Shown one piece after another: positions 60,001 to 61,080 of a stretch of DNA of 64,000 bases. Position 1 is the stretch's first letter. Each line of letters begins with the position of its first letter. Made by a program: the position numbers and the translations under genes. Source of the stretch: Marisa cornuarietis (Eukaryota; Mollusca; Gastropoda; Architaenioglossa; Ampullariidae). Under the pieces are notes generated by a model, which was not told where the DNA came from, searched no databases, and saw only the letters and a program-made list of their open reading frames with translations. Location of the stretch: contig SMMW01000622.1 in the NCBI GenBank assembly GCA_004794655.1, forward strand, positions 13,584,501 through 13,648,500, in the 5' to 3' direction.

Positions 60001-61080
60001 ATTAGTGTGCTGTTGTTTGGGTTGTGATTTGTTTATTACTTGATTGCCAGATGAAGCAGCGTTATCAGTTTATTTTTATTTTATCCAGGGGTAAACATTT
60101 GTTGTATATTAATTAGAAATGGGTTAAAAGTGGAAACTATTTTATTTTAATATTAATATACTTGAGGTTTTTTTTTGGGGGGGGAGGGTTTGCATGGGCA
60201 TAACTCTATACTTGGTATTTATGGAGATATTATTACATTATCTCCAAATTGTGATTTTTTTTCAATATAGTGAGGATTTTTAATGTAGCATCAGAAGCGT
60301 GTTTGTGCTGCTGCTCTGCCTATTAAACAATTTGTCTTGGGTTCACTCTTCTTTGTTGTGATTCTGCTGTGTTCAGCAGTATTTTTGCATATGAGCCTAT
60401 TTGCTACTTTTCTTCCTAAAACCTTTGGTTACATTTGAAAAACATGTGTTTTTCAATCTTCTCTTTGATGTTTCCTACACCCTTCACCCTTAATTTTTCT
60501 TTTTGGTGATTATTTGAGTGACCTCTGCTTTTAACCCTGCATTGTGAAATGAATGCTAGCCTACACCTTTGCAGTTTTCTCAGCAACTGTCCAAACCATC
60601 TACTGTGTCACATTACTTTAAAAATTGCAATGTAATCAATGGTTAATTGTTTTGAATTTACTGAGCTTATTATTTTTTGTTAATTAATTTTCTTCTTCTC
60701 AGGCAATAAAAAATAGGAGCAAAGAAGAGAATTGAACGAAGAGTAAAACAATAACTGAATAAGGTCTGAATAATGGTGCCCTTGTTTCACTTGTAGAACC
60801 ACAGACTGTTGAGGAGATTGAACCCAAGACTGTAGAGATTGAGGTGCAGGCTGAAGAGGTGCCAGTCTCTGCCGTGACTATGGAGAAAGCATCTGTGGAG
60901 CAGGAAGCGGCAGTGGCATTAGGTTGGCAGAATCCCCCCGCCAATGTGGAAGACGCCAGCATGCAGTGTTTTCTGCTCCTGGTCCTAGTTGTTATGATCC
61001 TCTTTCGTCTTATTGCCTGGATTCTTAGTTTTGGCTGCTGTCTATGGTCCTATTTTGGTTCCTTTGATTTTGAGGCTTGA
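1..61080 (+). CDS. Titin-like giant muscle protein, 5'-partial (whole gene model)
   Basis: One spliced gene fills the window; its 5' end and start codon lie upstream. About 70 exons with GT/AG borders join in frame, and the summed length is divisible by three for either 3' end. The product has 30 I-set Ig domains showing the usual W in strand C and the 'PEVFxEDxGxYxCxAxN' F-strand signature, Pro-rich linkers and very long Glu/Val/Pro-rich repeats. Such tandem I-set Ig plus PEVK-like composition is typical of titin/connectin and the invertebrate kettin/Sallimus group, which span thin filament and Z-disc and act as molecular springs. No Fn3 or kinase domain is present, which argues against twitchin/projectin. 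Elastic and scaffold roles are inferred from architecture. Exact orthology (titin, kettin, or a mollusc-specific connectin) cannot be settled without a search. Exons are listed individually below. Confidence 0.88.
227..351 (+). CDS. Exon: Ala-rich linker and start of Ig 1
   Basis: Acceptor TCCTCAG, donor GTGAGT, phase 0 to 2. It codes for GPPIEETMDRQ, a short poly-Ala run made by a GCA/GCT repeat, then PPRITQHLKNAEVVEGV, the A/A' strands of an I-set Ig. An alternative, phase-compatible acceptor at 191-192 has a stronger polypyrimidine tract and would add 34 nt at the start. Confidence 0.8.
387..650 (+). repeat. Probable SINE-type element in intron
   Basis: GC-richer than the rest of the intron, with an A-box-like TAGCTGAGAGGTTAG near its start and a GAATGGGTACCTG stretch as in tRNA-derived SINEs. 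Lies between 351 and 1133. Family not identified; borders approximate. Confidence 0.45.
725..1045 (+). repeat. Minisatellite, ~70-bp unit
   Basis: Four to five degenerate copies of a unit that reads roughly TTTATTTATCAAGAAATA, CCTGAAACTGCACAAGGAG, CTATAATAATGAACA, ATTGTAGGA. Starts near 762, 834, 905 and 974, with a partial copy before. Intronic. Confidence 0.75.
1133..1353 (+). CDS. Exon: rest of Ig 1
   Basis: Starts in phase 2 right before strand B (FTFECRV), has W in RWFKDNLPL and ends YTCRFTNQAGMAES. Both Cys and the Trp are present. Donor GTAAGT, phase 1 out. Confidence 0.92.
1605..1901 (+). CDS. Exon: complete Ig 2
   Basis: Whole I-set domain in one exon: PEFTKNIKSVEVVEG, VIECHV, VSWYKDEV, YTCRAVNPGGEAS. 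Cys, Trp and Cys all present. Phase 1/1, acceptor TTTACAG, donor GTAAGC. Confidence 0.93.
1902..2897 (+). other. Intron, no feature seen
   Basis: 996-bp intron between Ig 2 and Ig 3. Open frames here have no splice-supported or recognisable protein. Confidence 0.7.
2898..3052 (+). CDS. Exon: Ig 3, first half
   Basis: Codes for MRPPVFQQPLHDITAPEG then VHFEVRF and VAWFRGPK. The B-strand Cys is replaced by Val. The donor follows TYK in the D-strand region, phase 0. Confidence 0.9.
3264..3412 (+). CDS. Exon: Ig 3, second half
   Basis: Opens ITIEANFSSLDIREAYAEDS, then YTVIIKNMGGEV; the F-strand Cys is also missing (Val). Short linker ESVFSSPV at the end. Donor GTAAGT, phase 2. Confidence 0.9.
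3546..3684 (+). CDS. Exon: Ig 4, first half
   Basis: Linker ENLSQVSTDVEPQ, then RPMFTQLLSP, VRLDCVLVGHPEPE. The intron falls immediately before the strand-C Trp (phase 0). Confidence 0.9.
3826..4006 (+). CDS. Exon: Ig 4, second half
   Basis: Starts VIWLKNEKPV and ends YKVIARNPHGAAESTCKLHVE. The F-strand Cys is replaced by Val. Phase 0 in, 1 out, donor GTGAGT. Confidence 0.9.
4007..4490 (+). other. Intron, no feature seen
   Basis: AT-rich 484-bp intron between Ig 4 and Ig 5. Confidence 0.8.
4491..4678 (+). CDS. Exon: Ig 5, first half
   Basis: MAPKFTQPLKDLTIKSGQ, then CLQCRV and VQWFMDNK; the donor after SSPDFQ is in phase 0. The acceptor follows TTTTACAG. Confidence 0.9.
4870..5157 (+). CDS. 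Exon: Ig 5 second half, linker, Ig 6 first half
   Basis: ITAFADVHSLTIPEVFEEDSG closes Ig 5 (F strand YMVRAFN, no Cys). A basic Q/P/R linker follows (PRRQQIPQRP). Then PPEFTRLFQDLNAKPGD, VTFECVITGSPKPK opens Ig 6. Phase 0/0, with the intron just before Trp. Confidence 0.92.
5407..5732 (+). CDS. Exon: Ig 6 second half and Pro/Ala linker
   Basis: Begins VSWLFNGEPL, then IPEVFDEDAGRFSVTAEN (Cys replaced by Val). It is followed by a Pro/Ala-rich linker containing PPLPSVPAPGPAVRPAR. Phase 0 in, 2 out. Confidence 0.92.
6005..6300 (+). CDS. Exon: Ser/Thr-rich linker and start of Ig 7
   Basis: The linker has many Ser/Thr and basic residues (VTTTEKRVSRTFTTSEDEY, RPKKKMKHSERYS), so phosphorylation is plausible. 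Then PPKFVQALKSITVMEG, VTFEGVV starts Ig 7 with Gly in place of the B-strand Cys. Phase 2 in, 1 out. Confidence 0.9.
6546..6743 (+). CDS. Exon: rest of Ig 7
   Basis: GKPEPTIRWFREGKEL, then IPEVFDEDGGQYTCSAENN. The intron sits a few residues before Trp in phase 1, unlike the phase 0 position in Ig 4 and Ig 6. Phase 1 out. Confidence 0.93.
6927..7214 (+). CDS. Exon: complete Ig 8
   Basis: One-exon I-set domain: TPPSFTEKLVPQYRREGE, RLTVKVTGIPAPTVTWYREG, SSPDFEIKQEGDIHSLYIPE, FSVCAENPAGE. This pattern closely recalls titin Z-disc Ig domains from memory of the family. Canonical Cys pair absent. Phase 1/1. Confidence 0.93.
7600..7915 (+). repeat. tRNA-derived SINE
   Basis: Contains a tRNA-like head (7680 onwards: GTCCGGTGACACAACGGTTA, A-box-like, then GGGTTCAGAAATC, B-box-like) and a body with CTCTGCATGTGGCATCTGT and TTTTTGTAAAACACCAATCC before C-rich sequence. 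I associate this body with gastropod SINEs by recollection. In the intron before exon 8236; borders approximate. 7215-7600 holds nothing recognisable. Confidence 0.65.
8236..8657 (+). CDS. Exon: Pro/Lys-rich linker with FEKR motif
   Basis: About 140 residues without Ig fold, rich in Pro, Glu, Lys and Gln, with possible SH3-type PxxP sites. It contains RYRAELQMQVEGEMELPPFE followed by KRIALFS, a motif repeated in later linkers. The end, RPFVKSKEKPTVKE, runs into the next Ig. Phase 1 in, 0 out. Confidence 0.88.
8898..9159 (+). CDS. Exon: Ig 9
   Basis: The acceptor at 8896-8897 gives PLQRETTARQGHPLVLKVV, then EGHPEPIVKWYREE and VEVFPEDSGTFRVIATN. Both Cys are absent. A second AG at 8902-8903 is less likely, because the chosen start matches the PLKNTLVKEG of Ig 10. 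Phase 0 in, 1 out. Confidence 0.88.
9355..9533 (+). CDS. Exon: Pro-rich linker, copy of the 8236 linker
   Basis: Starts VPEPMEVQPQERYREQMEV and contains QELPAFEKRIHLPP and a run of six prolines before FVKISEKPRFSQ. It parallels the linker at 8236-8657. The acceptor (GATATGAAG) lacks a good pyrimidine tract, so the exact 5' edge is less certain. Phase 1 in, 0 out. Confidence 0.75.
9716..9974 (+). CDS. Exon: Ig 10
   Basis: PLKNTLVKEGQSVKLTVRVE, then GHPEPVVHWYRDG and FPEDSGIFKCVATNAEG. It is the closest relative of Ig 9 in the window (same EGHPEP turn and exon borders). Phase 0 in, 1 out, donor GTGAGT. Confidence 0.93.
10129..10408 (+). CDS. Exon: Pro-rich linker and first half of Ig 11
   Basis: Linker APLPVKQIAPEVIPVTEYAP, then a PxxP-rich stretch. 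Ig 11 starts PPAFVQQLPDVRLTEG, TLECRV. Strand C reads VVFTRNDQ, so the invariant Trp is replaced. Phase 1 in, 2 out. Confidence 0.9.
10409..10724 (+). other. Intron inside Ig 11, no feature seen
   Basis: 316 bp, AT-rich. Confidence 0.8.
10725..10867 (+). CDS. Exon: second half of Ig 11
   Basis: HKITVNERMGLCTLLITKAR, then EDLGEYTCTAINPAGQDS. Phase 2 in, 1 out, donor GTATGC. Confidence 0.9.
11104..11216 (+). CDS. Exon: short charged linker
   Basis: Codes for about 38 residues (PPVREVSEPELSAVRKLIAE, then EESPRRPDADRFSDSDK), acidic and basic with several Ser. It separates Ig 11 from Ig 12. Phase 1 in, 0 out. Confidence 0.85.
11435..11671 (+). CDS. Exon: charged linker and start of Ig 12
   Basis: EFKVSSFEQRLMREIEYREG is helix-prone and carries an FEQR variant of the FEKR motif. 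It is followed by an acidic Ser/Thr stretch, then QVQQPLKDFRLIEGSDATFV of Ig 12 and CKVSGRPRPK. Phase 0/0, with the intron before Trp. Confidence 0.9.
11944..12191 (+). CDS. Exon: second half of Ig 12 and linker
   Basis: IAWYKDGKRIKRSSRYEIKY, ending YTMLAVNSAGKTTCSSELYV; the F-strand Cys is replaced by Met. Linker VVGNIDATSFVAPETLDRIL. Phase 0 in, 2 out. Confidence 0.9.
12434..12641 (+). CDS. Exon: linker and first half of Ig 13
   Basis: DSVQRDRGPEDQGGIFETNT, then KPQFKKIPTDLEVREG, RLDCIV, FFWYRNQVPV. Donor after DNHK in the D-strand position, phase 0. Confidence 0.9.
12807..12939 (+). CDS. Exon: second half of Ig 13
   Basis: IVVNEDGIHSLLIMSATRQD, then YTCIARNKAGEDTFTVTLTV. Cys and Trp complete across the two exons. 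Phase 0 in, 1 out. Confidence 0.92.
13102..13264 (+). CDS. Exon: first half of Ig 14
   Basis: REQMQPPRFIERMKNYTIVE, SLTCHAEGIP, ISWQKNNKML. The donor splits the codon after KDY (phase 2). Confidence 0.9.
13402..13532 (+). CDS. Exon: second half of Ig 14
   Basis: IETEGGHSTLRIMNATLQDS, FQCSAVNVAGTAS, SKLVVQ. This is the last Ig before the spring-like cassette region. Phase 2 in, 1 out, donor GTAAGT. Confidence 0.9.
13732..13825 (+). CDS. Exon: Pro/Lys linker opening the cassette region
   Basis: DLARYMPAEEPLKKVAQSKR, then PEVPPPRVTSP. It enters in phase 1 and leaves in phase 2, and so sets the phase used by all the following small exons. Confidence 0.85.
14069..14170 (+). CDS. Cassette exon, EGPVQ module copy 1
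   Basis: 102 nt, phase 2/2. HYEIQPEGPVQQIAYATEKE, then SALLRLIKEEDAR. It matches exons at 15691, 18418 and 20604 in length, phase and core motif. No known fold recognised. Frame-neutral, so it could be skipped. Confidence 0.85.
14808..14937 (+). pseudogene. Probable decayed cassette exon
   Basis: After the acceptor AATTACAG the phase 2 frame is open: SKVYRGFINKLNVSELLLAE, then IHTVKLVAGKDHAKLRLQ, which can be aligned weakly with the EGPVQLISYAS...LRL core. At the expected end (TTCAG) the next bases are AAAATA, not GT, and no good donor follows. I read it as a cassette that lost its donor, perhaps no longer used. The end coordinate is approximate. Confidence 0.4.
15036..15545 (+). mobile_element. 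Tigger/pogo-like non-autonomous transposon (MITE), copy 1
   Basis: Flanked by TA dinucleotides (15034-15035, 15546-15547). The left end CAGTAATCCCTCATTTATCG and the inverted right end CAGTGTTCCCTCGCCACTTC form imperfect terminal inverted repeats. TA target choice and CAGT...CCCTC...CGCG ends are typical of pogo/Tigger elements of the Tc1/mariner superfamily. 510 bp with no transposase reading frame. A second, more decayed copy is at 26042-26640. Confidence 0.82.
15691..15792 (+). CDS. Cassette exon, EGPVQ module copy 2
   Basis: 102 nt, phase 2/2. FYDIEAEGPVQEIYFASESQ, then RGSLNLRSVQEPL. Acceptor TTTTTACCAG, donor GTGTGA. Same length as copy 1. Confidence 0.85.
15793..17226 (+). other. Intron, no feature seen
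   Basis: 1.4 kb of AT-rich sequence between cassette exons. No further cassette with matching phase and both splice sites was found by eye. Confidence 0.6.
17227..17322 (+). CDS. Cassette exon, Ser/Thr-rich
   Basis: 96 nt, phase 2/2, between CCCCTCACAG and GTTTGT. VCDVTLSTPSMSLSPTSLMS, then VDLSFDEMEFL. It lacks the EGPVQ core but fits the series in size, phase and the AG|GT end. SP/TP sites could be phosphorylated. Confidence 0.65.
17323..17846 (+). other. Intron, no feature seen
   Basis: 524 bp between the Ser/Thr cassette and the long Pro-rich cassette. Confidence 0.7.
17847..18143 (+). CDS. Cassette exon, long Pro-rich segment
   Basis: 297 nt, phase 2/2. PIGRPPFEEKLPLPPVLPKP opens with a variant of the FEKR motif. 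VEVPTEEYKRPCVAEAKKRF and AKAPAPKPAAPLVP follow. Pro/Ala/Lys composition with balanced charge resembles PEVK segments of titin. Confidence 0.85.
18418..18516 (+). CDS. Cassette exon, EGPVQ module copy 3
   Basis: 99 nt, phase 2/2. YEIQETGPVQLISYASDTEC, then GYLRLMDEQDLE. Acceptor TTTTTAG, donor GTTTGT. Confidence 0.85.
18517..19863 (+). other. Intron, no feature seen
   Basis: 1.35 kb, very AT-rich. An open frame at 18784-18978 has no splice support. Confidence 0.6.
19864..19917 (+). CDS. Cassette exon, very short, FEKR motif
   Basis: 54 nt, phase 2/2: PLFEKRQLSEPPVMPEK. It is essentially just the recurring PxFEKRxxxxPP motif. Acceptor CTTTACAG, donor GTGCTT. Confidence 0.75.
20144..20233 (+). 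CDS. Cassette exon, Pro/Lys/Val segment
   Basis: 90 nt, phase 2/2: KPEQLPVIAPKPVAPVKVPP, then AVAPKPRPP. Composition is PEVK-like with net positive charge, unlike the acidic repeats downstream. Confidence 0.82.
20604..20717 (+). CDS. Cassette exon, EGPVQ module copy 4
   Basis: 114 nt, phase 2/2. AAMYLDIDEEGPVQLISYAS, then DTESASLRLVHSEKLLE. It shares GPVQLISYASDTE with copy 3, indicating a fairly recent duplication. Confidence 0.85.
20718..21604 (+). other. Intron, no feature seen
   Basis: AT-rich 887 bp. The shorter intron 20234-20603 is also empty. Confidence 0.6.
21605..21712 (+). CDS. Cassette exon, Pro/Gln segment
   Basis: 108 nt, phase 2/2: PVVPAEVLQPQPQPPSLKPE, then PVTTTLQFQPKDKEY. 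Acceptor AATAGCAG, donor GTGGAT. Confidence 0.8.
21973..22056 (+). CDS. Cassette exon, Pro/Ala/Lys segment
   Basis: 84 nt, phase 2/2: HVEPPKAKAEPVKHVVAFAA, then PPPPSPP. Donor GTGAAT. Confidence 0.8.
22057..22935 (+). other. Intron, no exon recognised
   Basis: 879 bp. A C/A-rich stretch (22200-22350) gives open frames, but a stop follows shortly after the only in-phase acceptor (CTTTCAG near 22140). Confidence 0.6.
22936..23148 (+). CDS. Cassette exon, Pro/Lys/Arg segment
   Basis: 213 nt, phase 2/2. APVVKAAPSPLPPTAPKPTQ, then a basic patch RVRVRKQASHEAK and WWPEHIDVPMVVEEVEK. Several PxxP sites. The last clear member of the cassette run. Confidence 0.85.
23149..24761 (+). other. Intron with one weak exon candidate
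   Basis: 1.6 kb. 23826-24015 shows faint, degenerate internal repetition (GATGTTGCTGGT-like words). The candidate cassette at 24595-24654 is listed separately. Confidence 0.5.
24595..24654 (+). CDS. Possible extra cassette exon
   Basis: 60 nt between TCTTCTAG and GTAGAA, open in phase 2/2: VYDNIYRNCFVIAFKRVIV. It starts like the EGPVQ modules (S-x-YD) but has an unusual hydrophobic composition. The only support is splice sites and phase, so it may be chance. Confidence 0.25.
24762..25000 (+). CDS. Exon: charged linker and first half of Ig 15
   Basis: DSEEFESAMREYIRREGQAP, then RPPKFKTQIKDLLTLKENE, HFECKLIPIGDPTMRVEWFK. A longer B-C region with the KL-x-P-x-GDP pattern is common in titin I-set Ig domains. 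Phase 2 in, 1 out. Confidence 0.92.
25212..25355 (+). CDS. Exon: second half of Ig 15
   Basis: TRYKPEYDFGFVSLDIQWVN, then YTCHATNNYGEDS. It resembles the 'F-x-x-D-F-G-x-VxLxI' Ig domains repeated in titin and kettin. Phase 1/1. Confidence 0.92.
25356..25901 (+). other. Intron, no feature seen
   Basis: 546 bp AT-rich intron after Ig 15. Confidence 0.75.
25902..25983 (+). CDS. Exon: short helical-looking linker
   Basis: LRSIIMDTQLPGEGAARLQE, then MEEHWR. Phase 1 in, 2 out, acceptor CTTGCAG. Confidence 0.85.
26042..26640 (+). mobile_element. Tigger/pogo-like MITE, copy 2 (decayed)
   Basis: Same family as 15036-15545: shared inner stretch (TTTTAAG...TATAAACCC, ATGTAATTTTAA) and related ends. 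The left end CAATCTTCCTCCC and the inverted right end CAGCCATCCCTTGC are eroded. It lies in the intron between 25983 and 26753. Borders are approximate. Confidence 0.7.
26753..26933 (+). CDS. Exon: linker and first half of Ig 16
   Basis: QMILEERYLEEPQTRSPPLF, then DLKPEPVETGEGEPAKFLVK, VSWWINGSLI. The B-strand Cys is replaced by Val. Phase 2 in, 0 out. Confidence 0.9.
27191..27377 (+). CDS. Exon: second half of Ig 16 and linker
   Basis: GTRFKLTYDGMMHHLEIPRV, then IRVVAKNSEGEAECS and linker REDWRARLRQAPK. Phase 0 in, 1 out. Confidence 0.9.
27527..27908 (+). CDS. Exon: charged helical linker and start of Ig 17
   Basis: About 100 residues rich in Glu/Arg/Leu: ELEIELERRRKIELRSVELD, KAFKRPRATEFELRQLERAA, then SQLRHLEPS. 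It looks alpha-helical and could form a short coiled coil. It ends QPPVFTKPLRPVRVPEGSGV, strand A of Ig 17. Kettin and titin also carry such charged interdomain segments. Phase 1 in, 2 out. Confidence 0.9.
27909..28292 (+). other. Intron inside Ig 17, no feature seen
   Basis: 384 bp, AT-rich. Confidence 0.8.
28293..28380 (+). CDS. Exon: middle of Ig 17
   Basis: LEVTYTGMPPPIISWYRDSF, then EIQPSRDFQ. Ig 17 is the only domain split over three exons. B-strand Cys absent. Phase 2 in, 0 out. Confidence 0.9.
28531..28660 (+). CDS. Exon: last third of Ig 17
   Basis: ITTTENSSTLHIPEVFLEDS, FSVKAYNKFGQVQCKAKLTV. F-strand Cys absent. Phase 0 in, 1 out. Confidence 0.9.
28953..29089 (+). CDS. Exon: first half of Ig 18
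   Basis: AEEPQREISPEFRSLMRDSV, VTEGEPATFDCQVAGNPPPK, VHWQK. Donor GTGAGT, phase 0. Confidence 0.92.
29357..29522 (+). CDS. Exon: second half of Ig 18
   Basis: DGRPLGESHRWKFIDEDENH, then YACVAINSVGKSTC. Cys pair complete. Phase 0 in, 1 out. Confidence 0.92.
29669..29812 (+). CDS. Exon: first half of Ig 19
   Basis: PIQPPEQLGPLQMESKTEAP, FVVEEPRSVEVEEGEPVKFT, CRITGRP. Phase 1/1. Confidence 0.92.
29960..30255 (+). repeat. Probable SINE/LINE 3' fragment
   Basis: C-rich start, then TTTTAAGCGCTAAAAGCATG and TATGCGCTATAAAAATATTA ending in an ATT microsatellite, a common 3' tail of animal retroposons. It sits in the intron of Ig 19. Family not identified. Confidence 0.5.
30682..30873 (+). CDS. Exon: second half of Ig 19
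   Basis: PVVTWYRNNQLVKPSKYFQM, then FPEDTGTYKCVARNKSGEVA. Phase 1/1. Confidence 0.93.
30874..31515 (+). other. Intron, no feature seen
   Basis: 642 bp between Ig 19 and Ig 20, AT-rich. Confidence 0.75.
31516..31712 (+). CDS. Exon: first half of Ig 20
   Basis: LESEPEPSQPMATAQPPSFI, KPVANTMVPEGTPARFEAVF, ISWIRNGIQT. B-strand Cys replaced by Ala. Phase 1 in, 0 out. Confidence 0.92.
31995..32124 (+). CDS. Exon: second half of Ig 20
   Basis: IETKDSLTSLTIFKAMPEDT, ITCRAKNQAGTAECSAELYV. Phase 0 in, 1 out. The next exon is 2.4 kb away. Confidence 0.92.
32125..34502 (+). other. Largest intron (2.4 kb)
   Basis: GC-richer island at 32680-33060 with no convincing exon (possible old retroposon), and simple GT and GA repeats around 33600-33690. 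No Ig-like or linker-like coding sequence with correct phase was seen. Confidence 0.55.
34503..34623 (+). CDS. Exon: linker and start of Ig 21
   Basis: DEEVQKLTQQLHVTVAHHAP, PEFSRPLQPYVEIEPGQTA. The intron falls right before strand B (phase 2). Confidence 0.9.
34785..35002 (+). CDS. Exon: rest of Ig 21
   Basis: LEAETTAEPVSRVTWYVNGI, ELRPTERTRILKEGRTIVLI, YTLKLENERGEVTCKTTLMI. Both core Cys are absent. Very similar to Ig 25 (ELEIVPTQRTRLVRERN). Phase 2 in, 1 out. Confidence 0.92.
35181..35352 (+). CDS. Exon: Thr/Val linker and start of Ig 22
   Basis: REKVVELPDLEKTETLTFTR, TVTTVQREEQVITQLVKPVV, then EPEIYVRERGIA, strand A' of Ig 22. Phase 1 in, 2 out. Confidence 0.88.
35515..35715 (-). repeat. 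Probable retroposon fragment
   Basis: GATTTATAATGCGCAGGTAT and AATGCTCATTGCACAGC are typical of a widespread animal SINE body with a conserved GCGC stem. It lies between the two exons of Ig 22. Orientation uncertain. Confidence 0.4.
35793..36010 (+). CDS. Exon: rest of Ig 22
   Basis: LECRIDSYPPPLVTWFVNGV, EIKPSPHYEILFEEGKSTLL, YTCRAVSELGEAIS. Phase 2 in, 1 out. Confidence 0.93.
36197..36450 (+). CDS. Exon: Met/Pro linker and first half of Ig 23
   Basis: PLKEEMPTMPAQMLAVEPSP, then VAPDFLEPLPTLQAIDGQE, KMSCRVAGVPMPRISFFHDS. Strand C has Phe instead of Trp. Phase 1 in, 0 out. Confidence 0.92.
36451..36854 (+). other. Intron inside Ig 23, no feature seen
   Basis: 404 bp. The frame stays open upstream of 36855, but Ig spacing fixes the acceptor at 36853-36854. 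Confidence 0.75.
36855..37691 (+). CDS. Exon: second half of Ig 23 and first acidic Glu-rich insert
   Basis: Starts ISLIIVEVFPEDQGQYICVA after the acceptor GGTACAG. About 240 residues of Glu/Pro/Val/Ile-rich sequence follow, with two partly repeated blocks (VIDRPKVEPLVKEELLIESP and VIDRPKLVPLVAERISESPE). No fold expected; PEVK-like but strongly acidic. Phase 0/0. Confidence 0.9.
37850..38267 (+). CDS. Exon: acidic linker and complete Ig 24
   Basis: EKPVSETEVSEPPEAGKHDK, then PPEFVELLQPQIVTEGESAV, MSCKVVGLPYPSVTWYKNSI, IVCRAVNPFGEAMTS. Phase 0 in, 1 out. Confidence 0.93.
38492..38702 (+). CDS. Exon: Thr-rich linker and start of Ig 25
   Basis: MEETVTTHEMRTAETVTTIT, MTTVTQITENEEVPEVRLVD, then VAPNFTRPLLPSVEVTEGGT. 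The dense Thr run may be phosphorylated. Phase 1 in, 2 out. Confidence 0.9.
38703..39157 (+). other. Intron inside Ig 25, no feature seen
   Basis: 455 bp, AT-rich. Confidence 0.8.
39158..39375 (+). CDS. Exon: rest of Ig 25
   Basis: LEVDVAAEPEAQVSWFVNEL, then ITPEDSG-type F region YICQAENIHGKVTCKTTLTV. Same exon length (218 nt) and borders as Ig 21 and Ig 22. Phase 2 in, 1 out. Confidence 0.93.
39618..40046 (+). CDS. Exon: Glu/Pro linker and complete Ig 26
   Basis: IQRTEVEIRRQDVEKEQEMK, then a P/E/Q stretch, PSFTLLLQPKEVEDGQRVVM, ITWYQNGVEIKPNPDFEIFV, YTCIAVNEVGESIT. Phase 1/1. Confidence 0.93.
40255..42992 (+). CDS. Giant exon 1: acidic repeats, ~90-residue unit
   Basis: 2,738 nt, about 913 residues with no Ig, rich in Glu, Val, Thr, Ile and Pro. 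The second half holds five copies of a block starting with VPSEV-type motifs; the GTTCC starts lie at 41181, 41451, 41721, 41991 and 42264, so the period is 270 bp (273 for the last step). Each block runs VPSEVQ-EVELIPEEKP, VTFEET, VPAEE, EREVVEK. The first part (MDIESDEFHKETIEIDLSKE onwards) is related but less regular. Expected to be disordered and spring-like. Phase 1 in, 0 out. Confidence 0.92.
43298..43610 (+). CDS. Exon: complete Ig 27
   Basis: VLQLLETEGKAPEFTWGLMS, VKFRCEVTGNPMPEISWFHD, then FPQDAGEYRCIAVNMHGEAV. A single Ig set between two giant acidic exons. Phase 0 in, 1 out. Confidence 0.93.
43831..49911 (+). CDS. Giant exon 2: 34 tandem 45-residue acidic repeats plus Ig 28
   Basis: 6,081 nt, about 2,027 residues. 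After an acidic lead-in with three decayed units come 34 tandem units of 45 residues, measured Tyr to Tyr from 44619 to 49206: 4,587 nt, that is 34 x 135 minus one codon. Consensus: EYKIEAVEEVTEQPEITGVT, then EEVPEEAAPTEVSVELVGVE, then EEQPI. A consensus unit has about 15 Glu and one Lys, so charge is near -14. A non-repeat acidic stretch follows, then Ig 28 (PSFSVTLSDLTVMEGSLM, VVWYLDDQPL, YRVEAINKVGRC; Cys pair lost). Role as an entropic spring is inferred. Phase 1/1. Confidence 0.95.
44619..49205 (+). repeat. Coding tandem repeat, 135-bp unit, 34 copies
   Basis: Exactly 34 intervals between conserved EYK/EYR/EYT codons; one unit (the fourth) is one codon short. Units differ mainly at a few positions (S/V/I before EYK, and the -VEEVTE-, -LEEVTE-, -FEEV-, -IVEV- variants). 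Two neighbouring unit pairs are nearly identical at 48544-48813 and 48814-49083. Confidence 0.95.
48544..49083 (+). repeat. Recent 270-bp tandem duplication in the array
   Basis: 48544-48813 and 48814-49083 differ at three positions by my reading (CCCG/CCAG, GTAATT/GTATTT, GCAGAGC/GCAGAAC). Two 45-residue units were copied together. Confidence 0.9.
49912..51149 (+). other. Intron between giant exons 2 and 3
   Basis: 1,238 bp with no exon. 50180-50460 is less AT-rich but has no open frame with splice sites. Confidence 0.65.
51150..56735 (+). CDS. Giant exon 3: acidic EEIRET repeats plus Ig 29
   Basis: 5,586 nt, about 1,862 residues. At least 14 recognisable units with the core P-x-E-E-x-x-E-E-[IV]-R-E-T-I followed by E-K-P-[ST]-E-V; four measured spacings are 44-45 residues. 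It ends with Ig 29: KPEFLTTLKDITVTEGDHVT, LEVSFVAFPAPSVTWLLDDE, LKVLLENKAG (Cys pair lost). Extremely Glu-rich, no Cys/Trp in the repeat part, probably disordered or partly helical. Phase 1/1. Confidence 0.95.
56736..57247 (+). other. Intron, no feature seen
   Basis: 512 bp after Ig 29. The following intron 57392-57846 (455 bp) is also empty. Confidence 0.75.
57248..57391 (+). CDS. Exon: acidic linker
   Basis: 144 nt, phase 1/1: PDTQKEVETVSQDIEVSETL, then ITEQEILEETTKVEVEIELE. Frame-neutral, so it may be skipped. Donor GTGGCC is weak. Confidence 0.8.
57847..58034 (+). CDS. Exon: linker and first half of Ig 30
   Basis: VSVEVQPEEVETPAAPAEDT, APRFTQTLQRQLDVYEG-like start, LVCIVIGHPRPTVTWYQ. 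Donor GTAAAT, phase 0. Confidence 0.92.
58311..58479 (+). CDS. Exon: second half of Ig 30
   Basis: EEIELVPGERFVTEYHEDGR, then YTCQAKNEAGVST, FVDIFVE. The acceptor TGCTTTCAG fits the Ig C' spacing; an AG at 58279-58280 would insert ten extra residues. The last Ig of the gene. Phase 0 in, 1 out, compatible with both 3' exons below. Confidence 0.92.
58480..59570 (+). other. Intron before the alternative 3' ends
   Basis: 1,091 bp, AT-rich, no recognisable exon. Confidence 0.65.
59571..59731 (+). CDS. Terminal exon A (soluble C-terminus)
   Basis: Joins in phase 1 to Ig 30 and reads KFLNAEERVIREEFYEVEVE, IEIHWCKKDSQGGLESSSKA, then NDDLGHKDANNNV and TAA. 53 residues, charged, no fold recognised. 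It lies 1.1 kb downstream of Ig 30. It is an alternative to exon B, since both need the same incoming phase. Confidence 0.7.
59732..60345 (+). other. Putative 3' UTR of terminal exon A
   Basis: AT/T-rich non-coding sequence after the TAA. An ATTAAA at 60322-60327 followed by a T/GT-rich stretch (60347-60375) could be the poly(A) site. No other feature seen up to exon B at 60797. Confidence 0.4.
60322..60327 (+). terminator. Possible poly(A) signal for exon A
   Basis: ATTAAA with a GT/T-rich element about 30 nt downstream. Weaker than the AATAAA at 62022. Confidence 0.35.
60797..61080 (+). CDS. Terminal exon B (hydrophobic, possibly membrane-anchored C-terminus)
   Basis: After TTTCACTTGTAG, phase 1 in, it codes for 94 residues ending in TGA at 61078-61080. 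Residues 1-57 are an acidic linker like the earlier ones (PQTVEEIEPKTVEIEVQAEE). Residues 58-90 are strongly hydrophobic (CFLLLVLVVMILFRLIAWIL, then SFGCCLWSYF) with a CC pair that could be palmitoylated and only about a dozen residues beyond. This looks like a tail anchor. Codon-like GC content continues to the stop and a good poly(A) signal follows, which supports a real terminal exon. Alternative: the exon could end at a weak phase 1 donor at 60923 (GTTGGC), making the tail a read-through of intron. Confidence 0.6.
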